Assembly: GCA_963732655.1 (NCBI GenBank)
Contig: CAVTAI010000001.1
Span: 744,001-808,000 of the forward strand
Source: CAVTWS01 sp963732655
GTDB lineage: Bacteria > Actinomycetota > Acidimicrobiia > Acidimicrobiales > SHLQ01
Direction of reading: 5' to 3'
DNA length: 64,000 nucleotides
The notes under the pieces are model-generated. The model did not search any database. It had not been told where the DNA came from and saw nothing but the letters and a program-made list of their open reading frames with translations. Shown one piece after another: positions 8,314-16,934 of this stretch. Position numbers and translations under genes: made by a program. How positions within the stretch are numbered: the stretch's first letter is position 1; every line of letters starts with the position of its first letter.

Positions 8314-9424
8314 GGCGCCACCTCTCGACGAGGTCGACGACCCGGGCGGCGGCATCGGGCCGCGCCACCGCCGAGCCCGATCCGGCCATCGCGGCCAGCC
8401 GGGCGGGATCGCCGAGCAGGGTGTCGACCTCGGCCATGAACCGTTCGGGGGTCAACTCGGAGTCGACGACCAGCACCGCCGCACCCACCGCGGCCAGGGC
8501 GCGCGCGTTGGCCGTCTGGTGATCACCGGGGGCGCCGGGCAACGGCACCAGGACAGCTGGGCACCCCACCAAGGCCAGCTCGGCGACGCTGGTGGCCCCG
8601 GCGCGGCAGCAGACGAGGTCGGCGCCGGCGTAGAGAGTGGGCATGTCGTTCTCGTAACGCACCGGTACATAGTGCAGCGCCGCGCCCCGCAAGTCGGGGA
8701 CGTCAGCCGCGACTGCGGGGTAGTCACGATCGCCGATGACGTGTCTGATGGAGAGATCGGCCCGGTCTCGCCACTGCTCCAACGCCCCGACGACGGCGTT
8801 GTTGATACGGCGGGCCCCGAGCGATCCCCCGAACACGGCGACGAGGCGACGATCGGGATCCACGCCGAGGGCCACGCGGGCGTCCGCCCGACCGGCCTCA
8901 CGGTCGACAGCCACGATCTCGTCGCGGATCGGGTTCCCTGTCCACTCGGCCCGCGGCAGGTCCGTCCCGCGAAACGACACCGCGCTGACCTTGGCCACCT
9001 TGGCCGACAGGCGATTGGCGAGACCAGGGACGGCGTTCTGCTCGGCCACGATCACGGGCACCCGGAACACCCAGGCCCACAACACGCACGGCACGCTGGC
9101 GTATCCACCCAGTGCGACGACCGCCGACGGTCGGAGGCGGCGGACCAGGAGAGCTGCCCGACCGACGGCGCGGAGCAGCCCCAGGACGGCGCCCACGTTG
9201 TCCTTCGTGAACCGACGGGCGATACCGCGGCCGGGCAGCACCGTGAGGGGGAAACCGGCTTCGGGCACGAGCGTGGTCTCGATACCGCGCTCGCTCCCGA
9301 CGAAATGGATGTCGCCGGCCGGGATGCCGCGGCGCAGCAGTTCCCGGCCGATGGCCAGACCGGGCAGCACGTGCCCGGCGGTCCCACCGCCCGAGATGAC
9401 CACACCACGGCGCGGCCTGCTCAT
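8306..9424 (-). CDS. murG: MurG N-acetylglucosaminyltransferase (lipid II synthesis)
   Basis: Transfers GlcNAc from UDP-GlcNAc to lipid I on the inner membrane face. 372 residues from the ATG overlapping the ftsW stop (ATGA). Motifs: VVISGGGTAGHVLPGLAI at the N-terminus, ALGGYASVPCVLWAW, VIVAEQNAVPGLANR, TGNPIRDEI, VFGGSLGARRINN, ADLVCCRAGATSVAEL and VLVPLPGAPGDHQTANA. In the last motif the usual acidic residue after HQ is retained in context. A GT-B fold is expected. Confidence 0.96.
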   Translation of the reverse strand: MSRPRRGVVISGGGTAGHVLPGLAIGRELLRRGIPAGDIHFVGSERGIETTLVPEAGFPLTVLPGRGIARRFTKDNVGAVLGLLRAVGRAALLVRRLRPSAVVALGGYASVPCVLWAWVFRVPVIVAEQNAVPGLANRLSAKVAKVSAVSFRGTDLPRAEWTGNPIRDEIVAVDREAGRADARVALGVDPDRRLVAVFGGSLGARRINNAVVGALEQWRDRADLSIRHVIGDRDYPAVAADVPDLRGAALHYVPVRYENDMPTLYAGADLVCCRAGATSVAELALVGCPAVLVPLPGAPGDHQTANARALAAVGAAVLVVDSELTPERFMAEVDTLLGDPARLAAMAGSGSAVARPDAAARVVDLVERWRRA

Positions 9425-10599
9425 CGGACTCGGCGGGCGACGTTCATGACGACGCCCAGGGCGAAGAGGGTGACGACGAGCGCGCTGCCCCCCGCCGACA
9501 GCAACGGGAGGGTCACGCCCGTGGCCGGGAGGACGCCGAGAACCCCGCCGATGTTCATGAACGCCTGGAGGACGATCCAGGTCACGATCCCGCACACCAG
9601 GAGGCGCGAGAACGTGTCGTCCGTGCGGATGACGAGCACCATCCCGAGCACGCCGAGGAGGGCGAAGATGCCGATGACGGCGACGGCCCCCACGAAGCCG
9701 AGCTCCTCGGCGATCACGGCGAAGATGAAGTCGCTGTGGGCGAACGGGAGATACCCGAACTTGACTCGCCCGTTCCCGACGCCCATCCCCGTGGCACCAC
9801 CGTTGGCGACCGAGACGAGCGACTGAATCGTCTGGTAACCCGTGTTGAGGGGGTCGGCCCACGGATCGCGGTAGGCCAGCAGACGCTCGCGCCGATAGGG
9901 CGCGGCGATGGCGATCAACGTCGAACCGGCGGCGACGACGCCGACGAGGGTCGCGACGACCCGCAGCCGGAGTCCGGCGGTGAACAGCATCGACAAGACG
10001 ATGGCGCCGATGATCAGCGCGGTGTCCATGTCGGGTTCGAGCAGCAGCAGCACGGCGACGACCCCGAACAGGGTCCCTGCGGGCCGCAACGTGGCCCGCA
10101 GGTCCTCGATGTTGCGGCGCGGCCGAGACAGAAGCTCCGCGATCACCACCGCGGTCGTGAACTTGACCAGCTCCGAGGGCTGGAACCGCATCGATCCGAT
10201 GGCCAGCCAGCGGGCAGCACCGTTCACTCGGACACCCACGCCGGGGACGAGCACGAGGCCCAGCAAGAACACCGAGCCGAGCCACATGGGCATGGCCAAC
10301 CGCCGCCACACCTGGTGATCGACCCGTACGCCCACCACCATGGCCACGATCCCGATACCCAGCCACACCACCTGCTGACGGAACTCGCTCCAGGCGGACA
10401 CGCCGCTCTCCACCGCTTCGGCGGATGACGCCGAGAGCACCATCACGAGACCGAGGACCGACAGGAACGACACTGTCACGAACATCACCACGAACAGCCC
10501 CGACCGACGGCCGACGGGAGGGCGCACGTTGGCCCCCGAGCGGTTCGTTCGAGGCCGAAGCGCCGTAAACGACGACCCGCTGCGGGTGACGGTGGTCAT
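9421..10599 (-). CDS. ftsW: Septal peptidoglycan glycosyltransferase FtsW
   Basis: A 392-residue SEDS-family polytopic membrane protein with about ten hydrophobic segments. It polymerises lipid II at the septum together with FtsI. Motifs: GAARWLAIGSMRFQPSELVKF (SEDS signature), LLLEPDMDTALII with the conserved acidic residue, WADPLNTGYQTIQSL, FAHSDFIFAVIAEELGFVGA, and ATGVTLPLLSAGGSALV near the C-terminus. It starts in an ATGA overlap with the murD stop and ends in one with the murG start. Confidence 0.96.
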   Translation of the reverse strand: MTTVTRSGSSFTALRPRTNRSGANVRPPVGRRSGLFVVMFVTVSFLSVLGLVMVLSASSAEAVESGVSAWSEFRQQVVWLGIGIVAMVVGVRVDHQVWRRLAMPMWLGSVFLLGLVLVPGVGVRVNGAARWLAIGSMRFQPSELVKFTTAVVIAELLSRPRRNIEDLRATLRPAGTLFGVVAVLLLLEPDMDTALIIGAIVLSMLFTAGLRLRVVATLVGVVAAGSTLIAIAAPYRRERLLAYRDPWADPLNTGYQTIQSLVSVANGGATGMGVGNGRVKFGYLPFAHSDFIFAVIAEELGFVGAVAVIGIFALLGVLGMVLVIRTDDTFSRLLVCGIVTWIVLQAFMNIGGVLGVLPATGVTLPLLSAGGSALVVTLFALGVVMNVARRVR

Positions 10600-12011
10600 C
10601 GGGGTGGTTCCTCCTCGTTGCTCGTTGCTTCCGAGGCGCGCTGCCGTACGGCCCGGGCGAAGTCGTCGCCGCGAGCGGCGTAGTTGGGGTACCAGTCGAA
10701 GGAGGCGCAGGCCGGGGACAAGATGACGGCGTCGCCCGGTACCGCCATCGCCGCGGCGTGGTCGATCGCCCGGTCCATCGACTCGGCCCTCACGACGTGA
10801 ACCCGACCCGCAAAGGCGGCTTCGACCTCGGGACCAGCCTCACCGATCGCCACCACCCCCCGCAGCCGTGGGCTGAGATCACCGAGCGGAGACAGATCGA
10901 GGCCCTTGTTGCGTCCTCCGGCGATCAGGACCGCCGAGTCGAAACCGGTCAACGCGGCGGCGGTGGCCTGGGGCACGGTGGCCTTCGAATCGTCGTAGTA
11001 GCGCACGCCGCCGATCTCGGCCACGAACGCCACCCGATGCGGCAACTCATGGGGCGTGCGGAGCACTTCGACCACCGCGTCGAGGCGGGCACCCGCGGCC
11101 ATCGCGCACGCCGCCGCCGCGAGGGCGTTGTCGATGTCGTGGGGCAGCGATCGCGCCAGGTCGTCGACCCGCATGAAGGGCCCGTCGGGGCCGACCAGCG
11201 ATCCGTCGACGACCCGCCAATCTGCGGCCACCGACCCCGAGAAGGTCACGGCGTCGCCCGGGGCGTGGCTCATGACGACCGGGTCGGCCGCGTTGGCCAC
11301 GGCCACCCCATCTGTTCCCAGGCGCGACCAGATGATGGCCTTGGCCGCTTCGTAGCTGGCCAGGTCGGGATGGATGTCGAGGTGGTCGGGCGCGAAGTTG
11401 AGCCACGCCGCCACGCGCGGGGCAAAGCAGCAGCTGTGGTTCAGCCGGAACGAGGAGGATTCCACGACGAAGATCGCCGGTTCCGGATCGTCGACGGCGG
11501 CGACGTACGGAACATCCGTGTTCCCCACCGCCGCCGCCGCAAGCCCGCTCGAGGTCAGCATCTCGGCCACGAGCGTCGTCACCGTGGTCTTGCCATTGGT
11601 GCCGGTGATGGCCACGCACGGACGAGGATCCCAACGCTGGGCGAGGTCGGTCTCGTCAGCGACGGGTACACCCGCGCGGTGGGCCGCGGCAAAGACCGGG
11701 TGGGCGTCGGGCAGTCCCGGTGCGGGGATCACCACGTTTGCGACGGCGAGCACGGCGTCGAGCCGATCGTCCGTCGGGGCTTCGATCAGTGGAATGCCAC
11801 GGTCGACGACGAAAGCACGGACCGCATCCGACGGCCGATCGTCGACGGCGATCACGGCCGCGCCTCTCGCCACCAGCGCGTCGACCACGGCACGCCCGGC
11901 GATGCCGAGCCCCACCACGACCGCGTGCCGGCGATCCTGCGCCTCACCCATTGAGGCCCCAGTTGACTGCGCCTCACCCATTGAGGCCCCAGTTGACTGC
12001 GCCTCACCCAT
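10596..12011 (-). CDS. murD: UDP-N-acetylmuramoylalanine-D-glutamate ligase MurD
   Basis: Adds D-glutamate to UDP-MurNAc-L-Ala. Motifs: HAVVVGLGIAGRAVVDAL (N-domain), VAITGTNGKTTVTTLVAEML (P-loop), VVESSSFRLNHS, LNFAPDHLDIHPDLASY, VRYYDDSKATVPQA, LIAGGRNKGLDLS and VILSPACASFDWYPNYAARGDDF. The N-terminus consists of the repeated decapeptide MGEAQSTGAS, twice plus a partial copy. Starts at 12011, 11981 and 11951 are all possible. The one at 12011 overlaps the mraY stop, and the shortest form (from 11951) still has a full MurD fold. Confidence 0.94.
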   Translation of the reverse strand: MGEAQSTGASMGEAQSTGASMGEAQDRRHAVVVGLGIAGRAVVDALVARGAAVIAVDDRPSDAVRAFVVDRGIPLIEAPTDDRLDAVLAVANVVIPAPGLPDAHPVFAAAHRAGVPVADETDLAQRWDPRPCVAITGTNGKTTVTTLVAEMLTSSGLAAAAVGNTDVPYVAAVDDPEPAIFVVESSSFRLNHSCCFAPRVAAWLNFAPDHLDIHPDLASYEAAKAIIWSRLGTDGVAVANAADPVVMSHAPGDAVTFSGSVAADWRVVDGSLVGPDGPFMRVDDLARSLPHDIDNALAAAACAMAAGARLDAVVEVLRTPHELPHRVAFVAEIGGVRYYDDSKATVPQATAAALTGFDSAVLIAGGRNKGLDLSPLGDLSPRLRGVVAIGEAGPEVEAAFAGRVHVVRAESMDRAIDHAAAMAVPGDAVILSPACASFDWYPNYAARGDDFARAVRQRASEATSNEEEPPR

Positions 12012-12020
12012 TGAGGCCCC
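11941..12020 (-). repeat. 30-nt tandem repeat duplicating the mraY stop / murD start junction
   Basis: Units lie at 11941-11970, 11971-12000 and 12001-12020 (partial, then divergent). On the minus strand each unit reads through CTCAATGGGTGAGGCGCAG, so each copy contains both the last codons and stop of mraY (L-N-G-stop) and the murD ATG. The first copy is the real junction. The other two supply in-frame extra ATG codons and the peptide MGEAQSTGAS. The two full units are identical, which suggests a recent duplication. Confidence 0.93.
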
Positions 12021-13035
12021 GGTCTATGGCGTCGGCGTAGAAGAACCCGAGACCGCAGCCCACGCAGATGCCATGCATGAGCCAGAACCGGATGATGACG
12101 GTCGTCTCGGGCCATCCACCCAGCTCGAAATGATGGTGGATGGGCGCCATGCGCAACACCCGGCGACCGAACGTCCGGAAGGAGAAGACCTGGGCGATCA
12201 CCGACACCGTCTCCACCACGAACAACGCGCCGATGATCGGCAGGAGCAGGTGGGTGTTCGTGGCCAGGCTCAGCGCGGCCAGCCCGGTGCCGATGGCCAG
12301 GCTCCCGGTGTCGCCCATGAAGATCTTCGCGGGCGGCGCGTTCCACCACAGGAAGCCGACACAGCCACCGATCATGGCGGCGGCCACCACCGCCACGTCG
12401 AGGGCGTGGGCGACCTCGTACGTGCCGAGGTGGCGGAACTGCCAGTAGGCGATGACGCAGAAGGCGGCGTAGCTCAGGATCGACGAACCAGCCGCCAGGC
12501 CGTCGAGGCCGTCGGTCAGGTTCACCGCATTGCTGGCCGCCAGGATGAGGCCCACCGCCCAGACGGTCCACAACGCCTGGCCGAGATCGAGTCCGAGCGA
12601 GTCGAACCGGGTGAACGACAGGGTCGTGTGCACGCTGGTCTGGGTGACCATCAACACCGAGAAGCTGGTGGCCACGGTGAGCATCCCGAGCATCTTGGCC
12701 CGCTTGCTCAGGCCCAGATTGCGTTCGTTGCGGATCGCGATCCAGTCGTCGAGCAGACCCACGGTGCCGCCACCGACGATGGCCATCATCACGAAGATGC
12801 CGGTCCGGGTGTAGATGCCGCGATAGATGTCGCTGACGATGTAGCCGAGCGTGGCCCCGGCGACGATGGCCACCCCGCCCATGGTGGGCGTGCCGCTCTT
12901 GGTGTGGTGGCCCTCGGGGCCGTCGTCGCGGATGGGCTGACCGATGCCGTGCCGGGTGAGGAACACGATCAGATACCAGGTGACCGTCACCGAGACGGCG
13001 AAACCGACGGCGGCGGCGATGAGAAGACGGATCAC
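12004..13035 (-). CDS. mraY: Phospho-MurNAc-pentapeptide transferase MraY
   Basis: A 343-residue polytopic enzyme that loads phospho-MurNAc-pentapeptide on undecaprenyl phosphate (lipid I). Motifs: GPEGHHTKSGTPTMGGVAI, GLLDDWIAIRNERNLGLS, NAVNLTDGLDGLAAG with the catalytic aspartates, IFMGDTGSLAIG, and MAPIHHHFELGGWPETTVIIRFW near the C-terminus. The GTG start overlaps the murE stop (GTGA). Usually murF comes between murE and mraY, but here they are fused end to start. Its own stop region is repeated in the downstream array. Confidence 0.97.
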   Translation of the reverse strand: MIRLLIAAAVGFAVSVTVTWYLIVFLTRHGIGQPIRDDGPEGHHTKSGTPTMGGVAIVAGATLGYIVSDIYRGIYTRTGIFVMMAIVGGGTVGLLDDWIAIRNERNLGLSKRAKMLGMLTVATSFSVLMVTQTSVHTTLSFTRFDSLGLDLGQALWTVWAVGLILAASNAVNLTDGLDGLAAGSSILSYAAFCVIAYWQFRHLGTYEVAHALDVAVVAAAMIGGCVGFLWWNAPPAKIFMGDTGSLAIGTGLAALSLATNTHLLLPIIGALFVVETVSVIAQVFSFRTFGRRVLRMAPIHHHFELGGWPETTVIIRFWLMHGICVGCGLGFFYADAIDRGLNG

Positions 13036-14498
13036 GGTGCCTCATCCTCGCTCGCCGGCGAATGGCTCCAGCCGCGCGGTCCGCGGGAGGCATCGATGAG
13101 CTCGGCGACGACCGCTCGGTCGTCGAACGGGTGGACCTGGTGTCCGATCGTCTGCGTCGTCTCGTGGCCCTTGCCGGCGATCACGAGCAGGTCACCCGGC
13201 TGGGCCAGCGCGACGGCGGCGGCGATCGCCGCACGGCGGTCGGGTTCGACGAGGTGCGGTGGTTGCTCCAAACCATCAACGATGGCCTCGATGATGGCGA
13301 AGGGGTCCTCGGATCGGGGGTTGTCGGACGTCACCACGACGATGTCAGCACCTTCCTCGGCGGCCGACCCCATGAGCGGTCGTTTGGTGGCATCCCGGTC
13401 GCCGCCGCAGCCGAACACGATGATCACGCGACCACCGGTGACTTCTCGCGCCGCCGTCAGCAACTTCTCGATCCCGTCGGGCGTGTGGGCGTAGTCGACG
13501 ACGACGCCGAACGGTTGGCCGGCGTCGACGGGTTCGAAACGTCCCGGCACGGGACCGGCGGCGGCCAGACCGTCGGCGATCGCCGCGGGATCGCCACCAA
13601 GGGCGAGCACCGCTTCTGCGGCCACCAACGCATTTCGAAGGTTGAATCGCCCACCCAGGGGGACTCGGAGCTCGACGTCTTGCCAGCGGCACCGCGACGA
13701 GGCCAGGCCGACCTCGATGTCGACGACATCATCGAGAGTGACGCGCCGGACCGGCATGGCCACGGTGTCGGCGAGGAGGCGGCCGTGCGGCGTGTCGATG
13801 TCGATGACCGCCAGCTCGATCCGATCCACCTCGAACAGTCGAGCCTTGGCGCGGAAGTACTCCTCCATGGTCGCGTGGTAGTCGAGATGGTCCCGGCTCA
13901 GGTTGGTGAAGATCCCGACTCGGAACCAGACGGCGTCGACCCGTCGCTGGTCGAGGGCGTGGGACGACACCTCCATCGCGACGGCATCGACCCCGCGCTC
14001 GACGAACTCGGCGAGTTGGGCCTGCAGCTCGGTCGACTCGGGCGTCGTGCGCACGCCGGTCAGCGTCCCGATCACCTCGGCGGTGCGTCCGAGGTGGCGG
14101 AGGATCTCGGCCACCAGGTGGACCGTGGTCGTCTTGCCATTGGTGCCGGTCACGCCGACGATGTCGAGATGGCGGCTGGGGTGTCCGTGGAACGTGGCGG
14201 CCAGGTGCGGCATGGCCCGGCGGGGGTCGGCGACGACGAGCTCGGGCAGACCGAGGTCGAGCTGGTGGTCCACGAGGAGGGCGGTGGCGCCGGCATCACG
14301 GGCGGCCCGGGCGAACTGGTGGCCGTCGGCGGTGCGGCCTCTCAGGCAGCAGAACAACGTCCCCGACCCGACCCGACGTGAATCGTGCTCGACGCCGGTG
14401 ACGAAGATGCCGTCCGGTAAAATGTCGATCGCCTCCTGATCGAGCCCGGCCGCGTTCGCCGCCGACTCCGCCAGGTGCCGCAGGTCAATTCTGGGCAC
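13032..14498 (-). CDS. murE: UDP-MurNAc-tripeptide synthetase MurE, meso-diaminopimelate type
   Basis: A 488-residue Mur ligase adding the third residue of the stem peptide. Motifs: VTGVEHDSRRVGSGTLFCCL, VGVTGTNGKTTTVHLVAEIL (P-loop), VAMEVSSHALDQRRVD, FTNLSRDHLDYH (MurE hallmark), RFEPVDAGQPFGVVVDYAHTP, VFGCGGDRDATKRPLMG and VVTSDNPRSEDP. The DNPR motif marks specificity for meso-diaminopimelate rather than lysine. The GTG start overlaps the end of ftsI by 14 bases, and its stop overlaps mraY as GTGA. It is not a MurE-MurF fusion, because the length is that of MurE alone. Confidence 0.96.
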   Translation of the reverse strand: MPRIDLRHLAESAANAAGLDQEAIDILPDGIFVTGVEHDSRRVGSGTLFCCLRGRTADGHQFARAARDAGATALLVDHQLDLGLPELVVADPRRAMPHLAATFHGHPSRHLDIVGVTGTNGKTTTVHLVAEILRHLGRTAEVIGTLTGVRTTPESTELQAQLAEFVERGVDAVAMEVSSHALDQRRVDAVWFRVGIFTNLSRDHLDYHATMEEYFRAKARLFEVDRIELAVIDIDTPHGRLLADTVAMPVRRVTLDDVVDIEVGLASSRCRWQDVELRVPLGGRFNLRNALVAAEAVLALGGDPAAIADGLAAAGPVPGRFEPVDAGQPFGVVVDYAHTPDGIEKLLTAAREVTGGRVIIVFGCGGDRDATKRPLMGSAAEEGADIVVVTSDNPRSEDPFAIIEAIVDGLEQPPHLVEPDRRAAIAAAVALAQPGDLLVIAGKGHETTQTIGHQVHPFDDRAVVAELIDASRGPRGWSHSPASEDEAP

Positions 14499-16455
14499 GG
14501 GCGTCTCCGCTCGACGACACCGCGGCCGCGCCGCTCGACGACACCGCGGCCGCGCCGCTCGACGACACCGCGGCCGCGCCGCTCGGGGTGGTGACGGCCA
14601 CCGAAGGAACGGTGGCCAGGGGCACGGTGACCGGAGGAACGGTGATGGGGGGCGCGGGATCCGTGGCCTCGGCCCGGACGCGGTCTCCGTCGACGGGCGC
14701 CAGCGCTTCGATGGATTCCTCCGGCGGTGGTACGTGCATCGACTCGAGGGCCACCCGCATCACGTCGGCGAACAGCGGCGCGGCCACCCGGCCGCCCGAC
14801 GCCTCGAAGCTGGTGGGGCGATCGATGATCACCACCACCGCGATCTGGGGATCCTCGGCCGGCGCATACCCGGCGAAGCTGACGATGCTGTGACGGGCGC
14901 CGTCCTCGCCGTACTGGCCGGCGTACTGACCGTCGAAGTCGTCCTCGGTGAGGATCTGCCACGCCGTTCCGGTCTTGCCGGCGACCTGGTACCCGGGGAC
15001 GTTCGCCTGCTCGCCCGTCGCCCCGACCTCGAGGACGTAGGTGAGCATCTCGGTGATGTCGCGTGCGGTCGCCGCGCTGACGACCCGCCGGGGGGTGGGA
15101 GGGTCGACCGGCGTCAGCACGCCGTCCTGATCGAGCGTGCCCCGAACGAGTGACGGGCCGACGAGGACGCCGTCGTTGGCCAGGGCGAGGTACGCCTGCA
15201 GCATCTGGAGCGGCGTGACAGCGAAGCCCTGGCCGATGGCCGTGGTGTACCGGGTCAGGCCGTCCCAGTCGTCGACATCGGGCAGGATGCCGCCGCTCTC
15301 GCCCCGGAACCCCAGCGAGGAGGCCGCGCCGAATCCGAACGCTTCCATGTTCTCGTGCAGGCCGACGTCGGTGGCGCGCTCACGCACCACGGTGATCGTC
15401 CCGACGTTCGAGCTGTGGGCCAAGATGTCGTACGGAAGCCAGTTCGATCGCTCGTATCGCGGTGGCGTGTCACGGAACTCCTTGAAGTCGTCGGTGCCCT
15501 CGTAGAACGAGATCAGGGGCTCGACCGACCACACCTCATCGGGCGACAGGAGGCCTCGCTCGACCAGCCCGGCAAAGGTGATCGGCTTCATGATCGACCC
15601 CGGCTCGAAGACCATGGTGGCGGCCAGGTTCTGGCCCGTCTGGTGAGCGGGCTGACCTTCGCCCCCGGCTACGTTGGCCATGGCCAAGATCTCACCGCTC
15701 TCGACATCGGCGACCAGTACGACACCGTGGGCGGCCCGCTCGGCCGTCACGGTCTGGGCCAGGAGTCGCTCGGTCTCGAACTGCAGCGTGCGGTCGATGG
15801 TGAGGGAGAGGGTTTCGCCCGGGACGGCGGGCTGGAGCTCGAACACCCCGTCGGGGATGGTCCCGCCGGCCTGGCCCTGTTCGACCAGCAACTGGCCGGG
15901 ATCGCCGTTCAGCAGCTCGGTGTACTGCGCTTCGATGCCGCTGACGCCCTCGCTGTCGAGGCCGGCCTCGCCCAGCACCGACCGGGCCAGACCCTCGCCG
16001 GCCGGGTTGAGACGGGTGGGCTCGTACAACACGTACACGCCGTTGAGACCCAGGTTCAGCGCCTGCTCAGCCAGCGCCGGGTCGATCTGGCGCGCCACGT
16101 AGGCGAAGGCGCCGTCGCGGCGCAGGCGGGCTTCGAGAGCGATCGGATCCGAGCCGAGGACCGCGGACAGGTCCCGGGCCGCCAGGGCCGGGTCCTCGAT
16201 GAGTCGGGGATCGGCCCACAGGGTCGGGTACGGGACCGACACGGCCAGGTCGGCACCGTTGCGGTCGACGATGGCCCCTCGATCAGCCGACAGCGAGATG
16301 TTGGCGATCCGTTGGTCGGTGCCCCACTGCACGTACCGATCACGCTCGACGAGCTGGACTCGGGCCAGACGCGCCGACAGGCCGCCGGCGGCCAGCAGCA
16401 CGATGAGCGCCACGAACACCACCCGGCGATTGCTCCGGATCCGCAGCGGGCTCAT
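14485..16455 (-). CDS. ftsI: Septal transpeptidase FtsI (class B PBP3)
   Basis: 656 residues from the ATG overlapping the ftsL stop (ATGA). A short basic N-terminus (SPLRIRSNRRV), one transmembrane anchor (FVALIVLLAAGGLSARL, about residues 14-30), a PBP dimer domain with ISLSADRGAIVDRNG, then the transpeptidase domain: MVFEPGSIMKPITFAG (SxxK), LAHSSNVGTI (SxN) and QVAGKTGTAW (KTG). FtsI crosslinks septal peptidoglycan with FtsW. The outer C-terminal tail is low complexity (threonine/proline/valine, then alanine/serine) and is built from 24-nt repeats. No PASTA domain is seen. Confidence 0.95.
   Translation of the reverse strand: MSPLRIRSNRRVVFVALIVLLAAGGLSARLARVQLVERDRYVQWGTDQRIANISLSADRGAIVDRNGADLAVSVPYPTLWADPRLIEDPALAARDLSAVLGSDPIALEARLRRDGAFAYVARQIDPALAEQALNLGLNGVYVLYEPTRLNPAGEGLARSVLGEAGLDSEGVSGIEAQYTELLNGDPGQLLVEQGQAGGTIPDGVFELQPAVPGETLSLTIDRTLQFETERLLAQTVTAERAAHGVVLVADVESGEILAMANVAGGEGQPAHQTGQNLAATMVFEPGSIMKPITFAGLVERGLLSPDEVWSVEPLISFYEGTDDFKEFRDTPPRYERSNWLPYDILAHSSNVGTITVVRERATDVGLHENMEAFGFGAASSLGFRGESGGILPDVDDWDGLTRYTTAIGQGFAVTPLQMLQAYLALANDGVLVGPSLVRGTLDQDGVLTPVDPPTPRRVVSAATARDITEMLTYVLEVGATGEQANVPGYQVAGKTGTAWQILTEDDFDGQYAGQYGEDGARHSIVSFAGYAPAEDPQIAVVVIIDRPTSFEASGGRVAAPLFADVMRVALESMHVPPPEESIEALAPVDGDRVRAEATDPAPPITVPPVTVPLATVPSVAVTTPSGAAAVSSSGAAAVSSSGAAAVSSSGDARAQN
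14508..14583 (-). repeat. 24-nt tandem repeat in the ftsI 3' end
   Basis: Copies start at 14508, 14532, 14556 and (partial) 14580. They encode repeats of SSSGAAAV at the extreme C-terminus of FtsI and stop about ten bases before the murE start. The copies look identical. The plus-strand unit contains CCGCGG and GGCCGC and is strongly palindromic, which could favour slippage. Confidence 0.9.
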
Positions 16456-16934
16456 CGTTCCGCTCCGTCCACCGGCTCGCCGTCGGGGGTGACGGGTCCC
16501 GTCGGAGCGAAGGGGTCGCCGACGGGCGGATCCAGGACGGTGGCGGCGTTGCCCGGAAGCACGGGCGCGAGATACACGACCTCCGGCGGGGCCACGAGAT
16601 CGAGGCGACGAGCGGCGACCCGGATGCGGTCGGGCGCCTCGAGCCGCGCCGCCTGCACCCGCAGTTCGGCCCCGGCTTCGGCAGCCTCGTCGATGGCGTC
16701 GTTGACCCCGTCGATGTGGTTCTGCTGCTCGGCCAAGACGACCCGGAGGGCGACCGTGCCGGCAAAGGCCCCGAAGATCAGGAGCAGCGACACGGCTCCG
16801 AGGGCCAGGACGGACCAGGAGGAGGTGCGGGCGGTGACGGCGCGCAGGGAGGGTGCGGGGGCCCGGCGGGGTGCGGGGGCCCGGCCCGGACCGGCCGGGC
16901 CTGAGGCCGATCGGGCGCGTGCGGCGGTGCTCAT
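16452..16934 (-). CDS. FtsL-like septum protein (small bitopic, coiled coil)
   Basis: 160 residues. A basic, proline/alanine-rich cytoplasmic tail containing an 18-nt duplicated segment (RRAPAPRRAPAP) is followed by one transmembrane helix (SVLALGAVSLLLIFGAFAG, about residues 41-60) and then a heptad-like coil (EQQNHIDGVNDAIDEAAEAG). The tail is proline/valine-rich. FtsL and FtsB-type proteins have this layout and sit between rsmH and ftsI, exactly as here, where they help activate FtsW-FtsI. Sequence similarity is low in this family, so assignment rests on position and topology. Both ends overlap neighbours by 4 bases. Confidence 0.75.
   Translation of the reverse strand: MSTAARARSASGPAGPGRAPAPRRAPAPSLRAVTARTSSWSVLALGAVSLLLIFGAFAGTVALRVVLAEQQNHIDGVNDAIDEAAEAGAELRVQAARLEAPDRIRVAARRLDLVAPPEVVYLAPVLPGNAATVLDPPVGDPFAPTGPVTPDGEPVDGAER

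Noticed and set aside
13032..14498. MurE-MurF fusion
   Set aside because: Length and motifs are those of MurE alone (one P-loop, DNPR motif).
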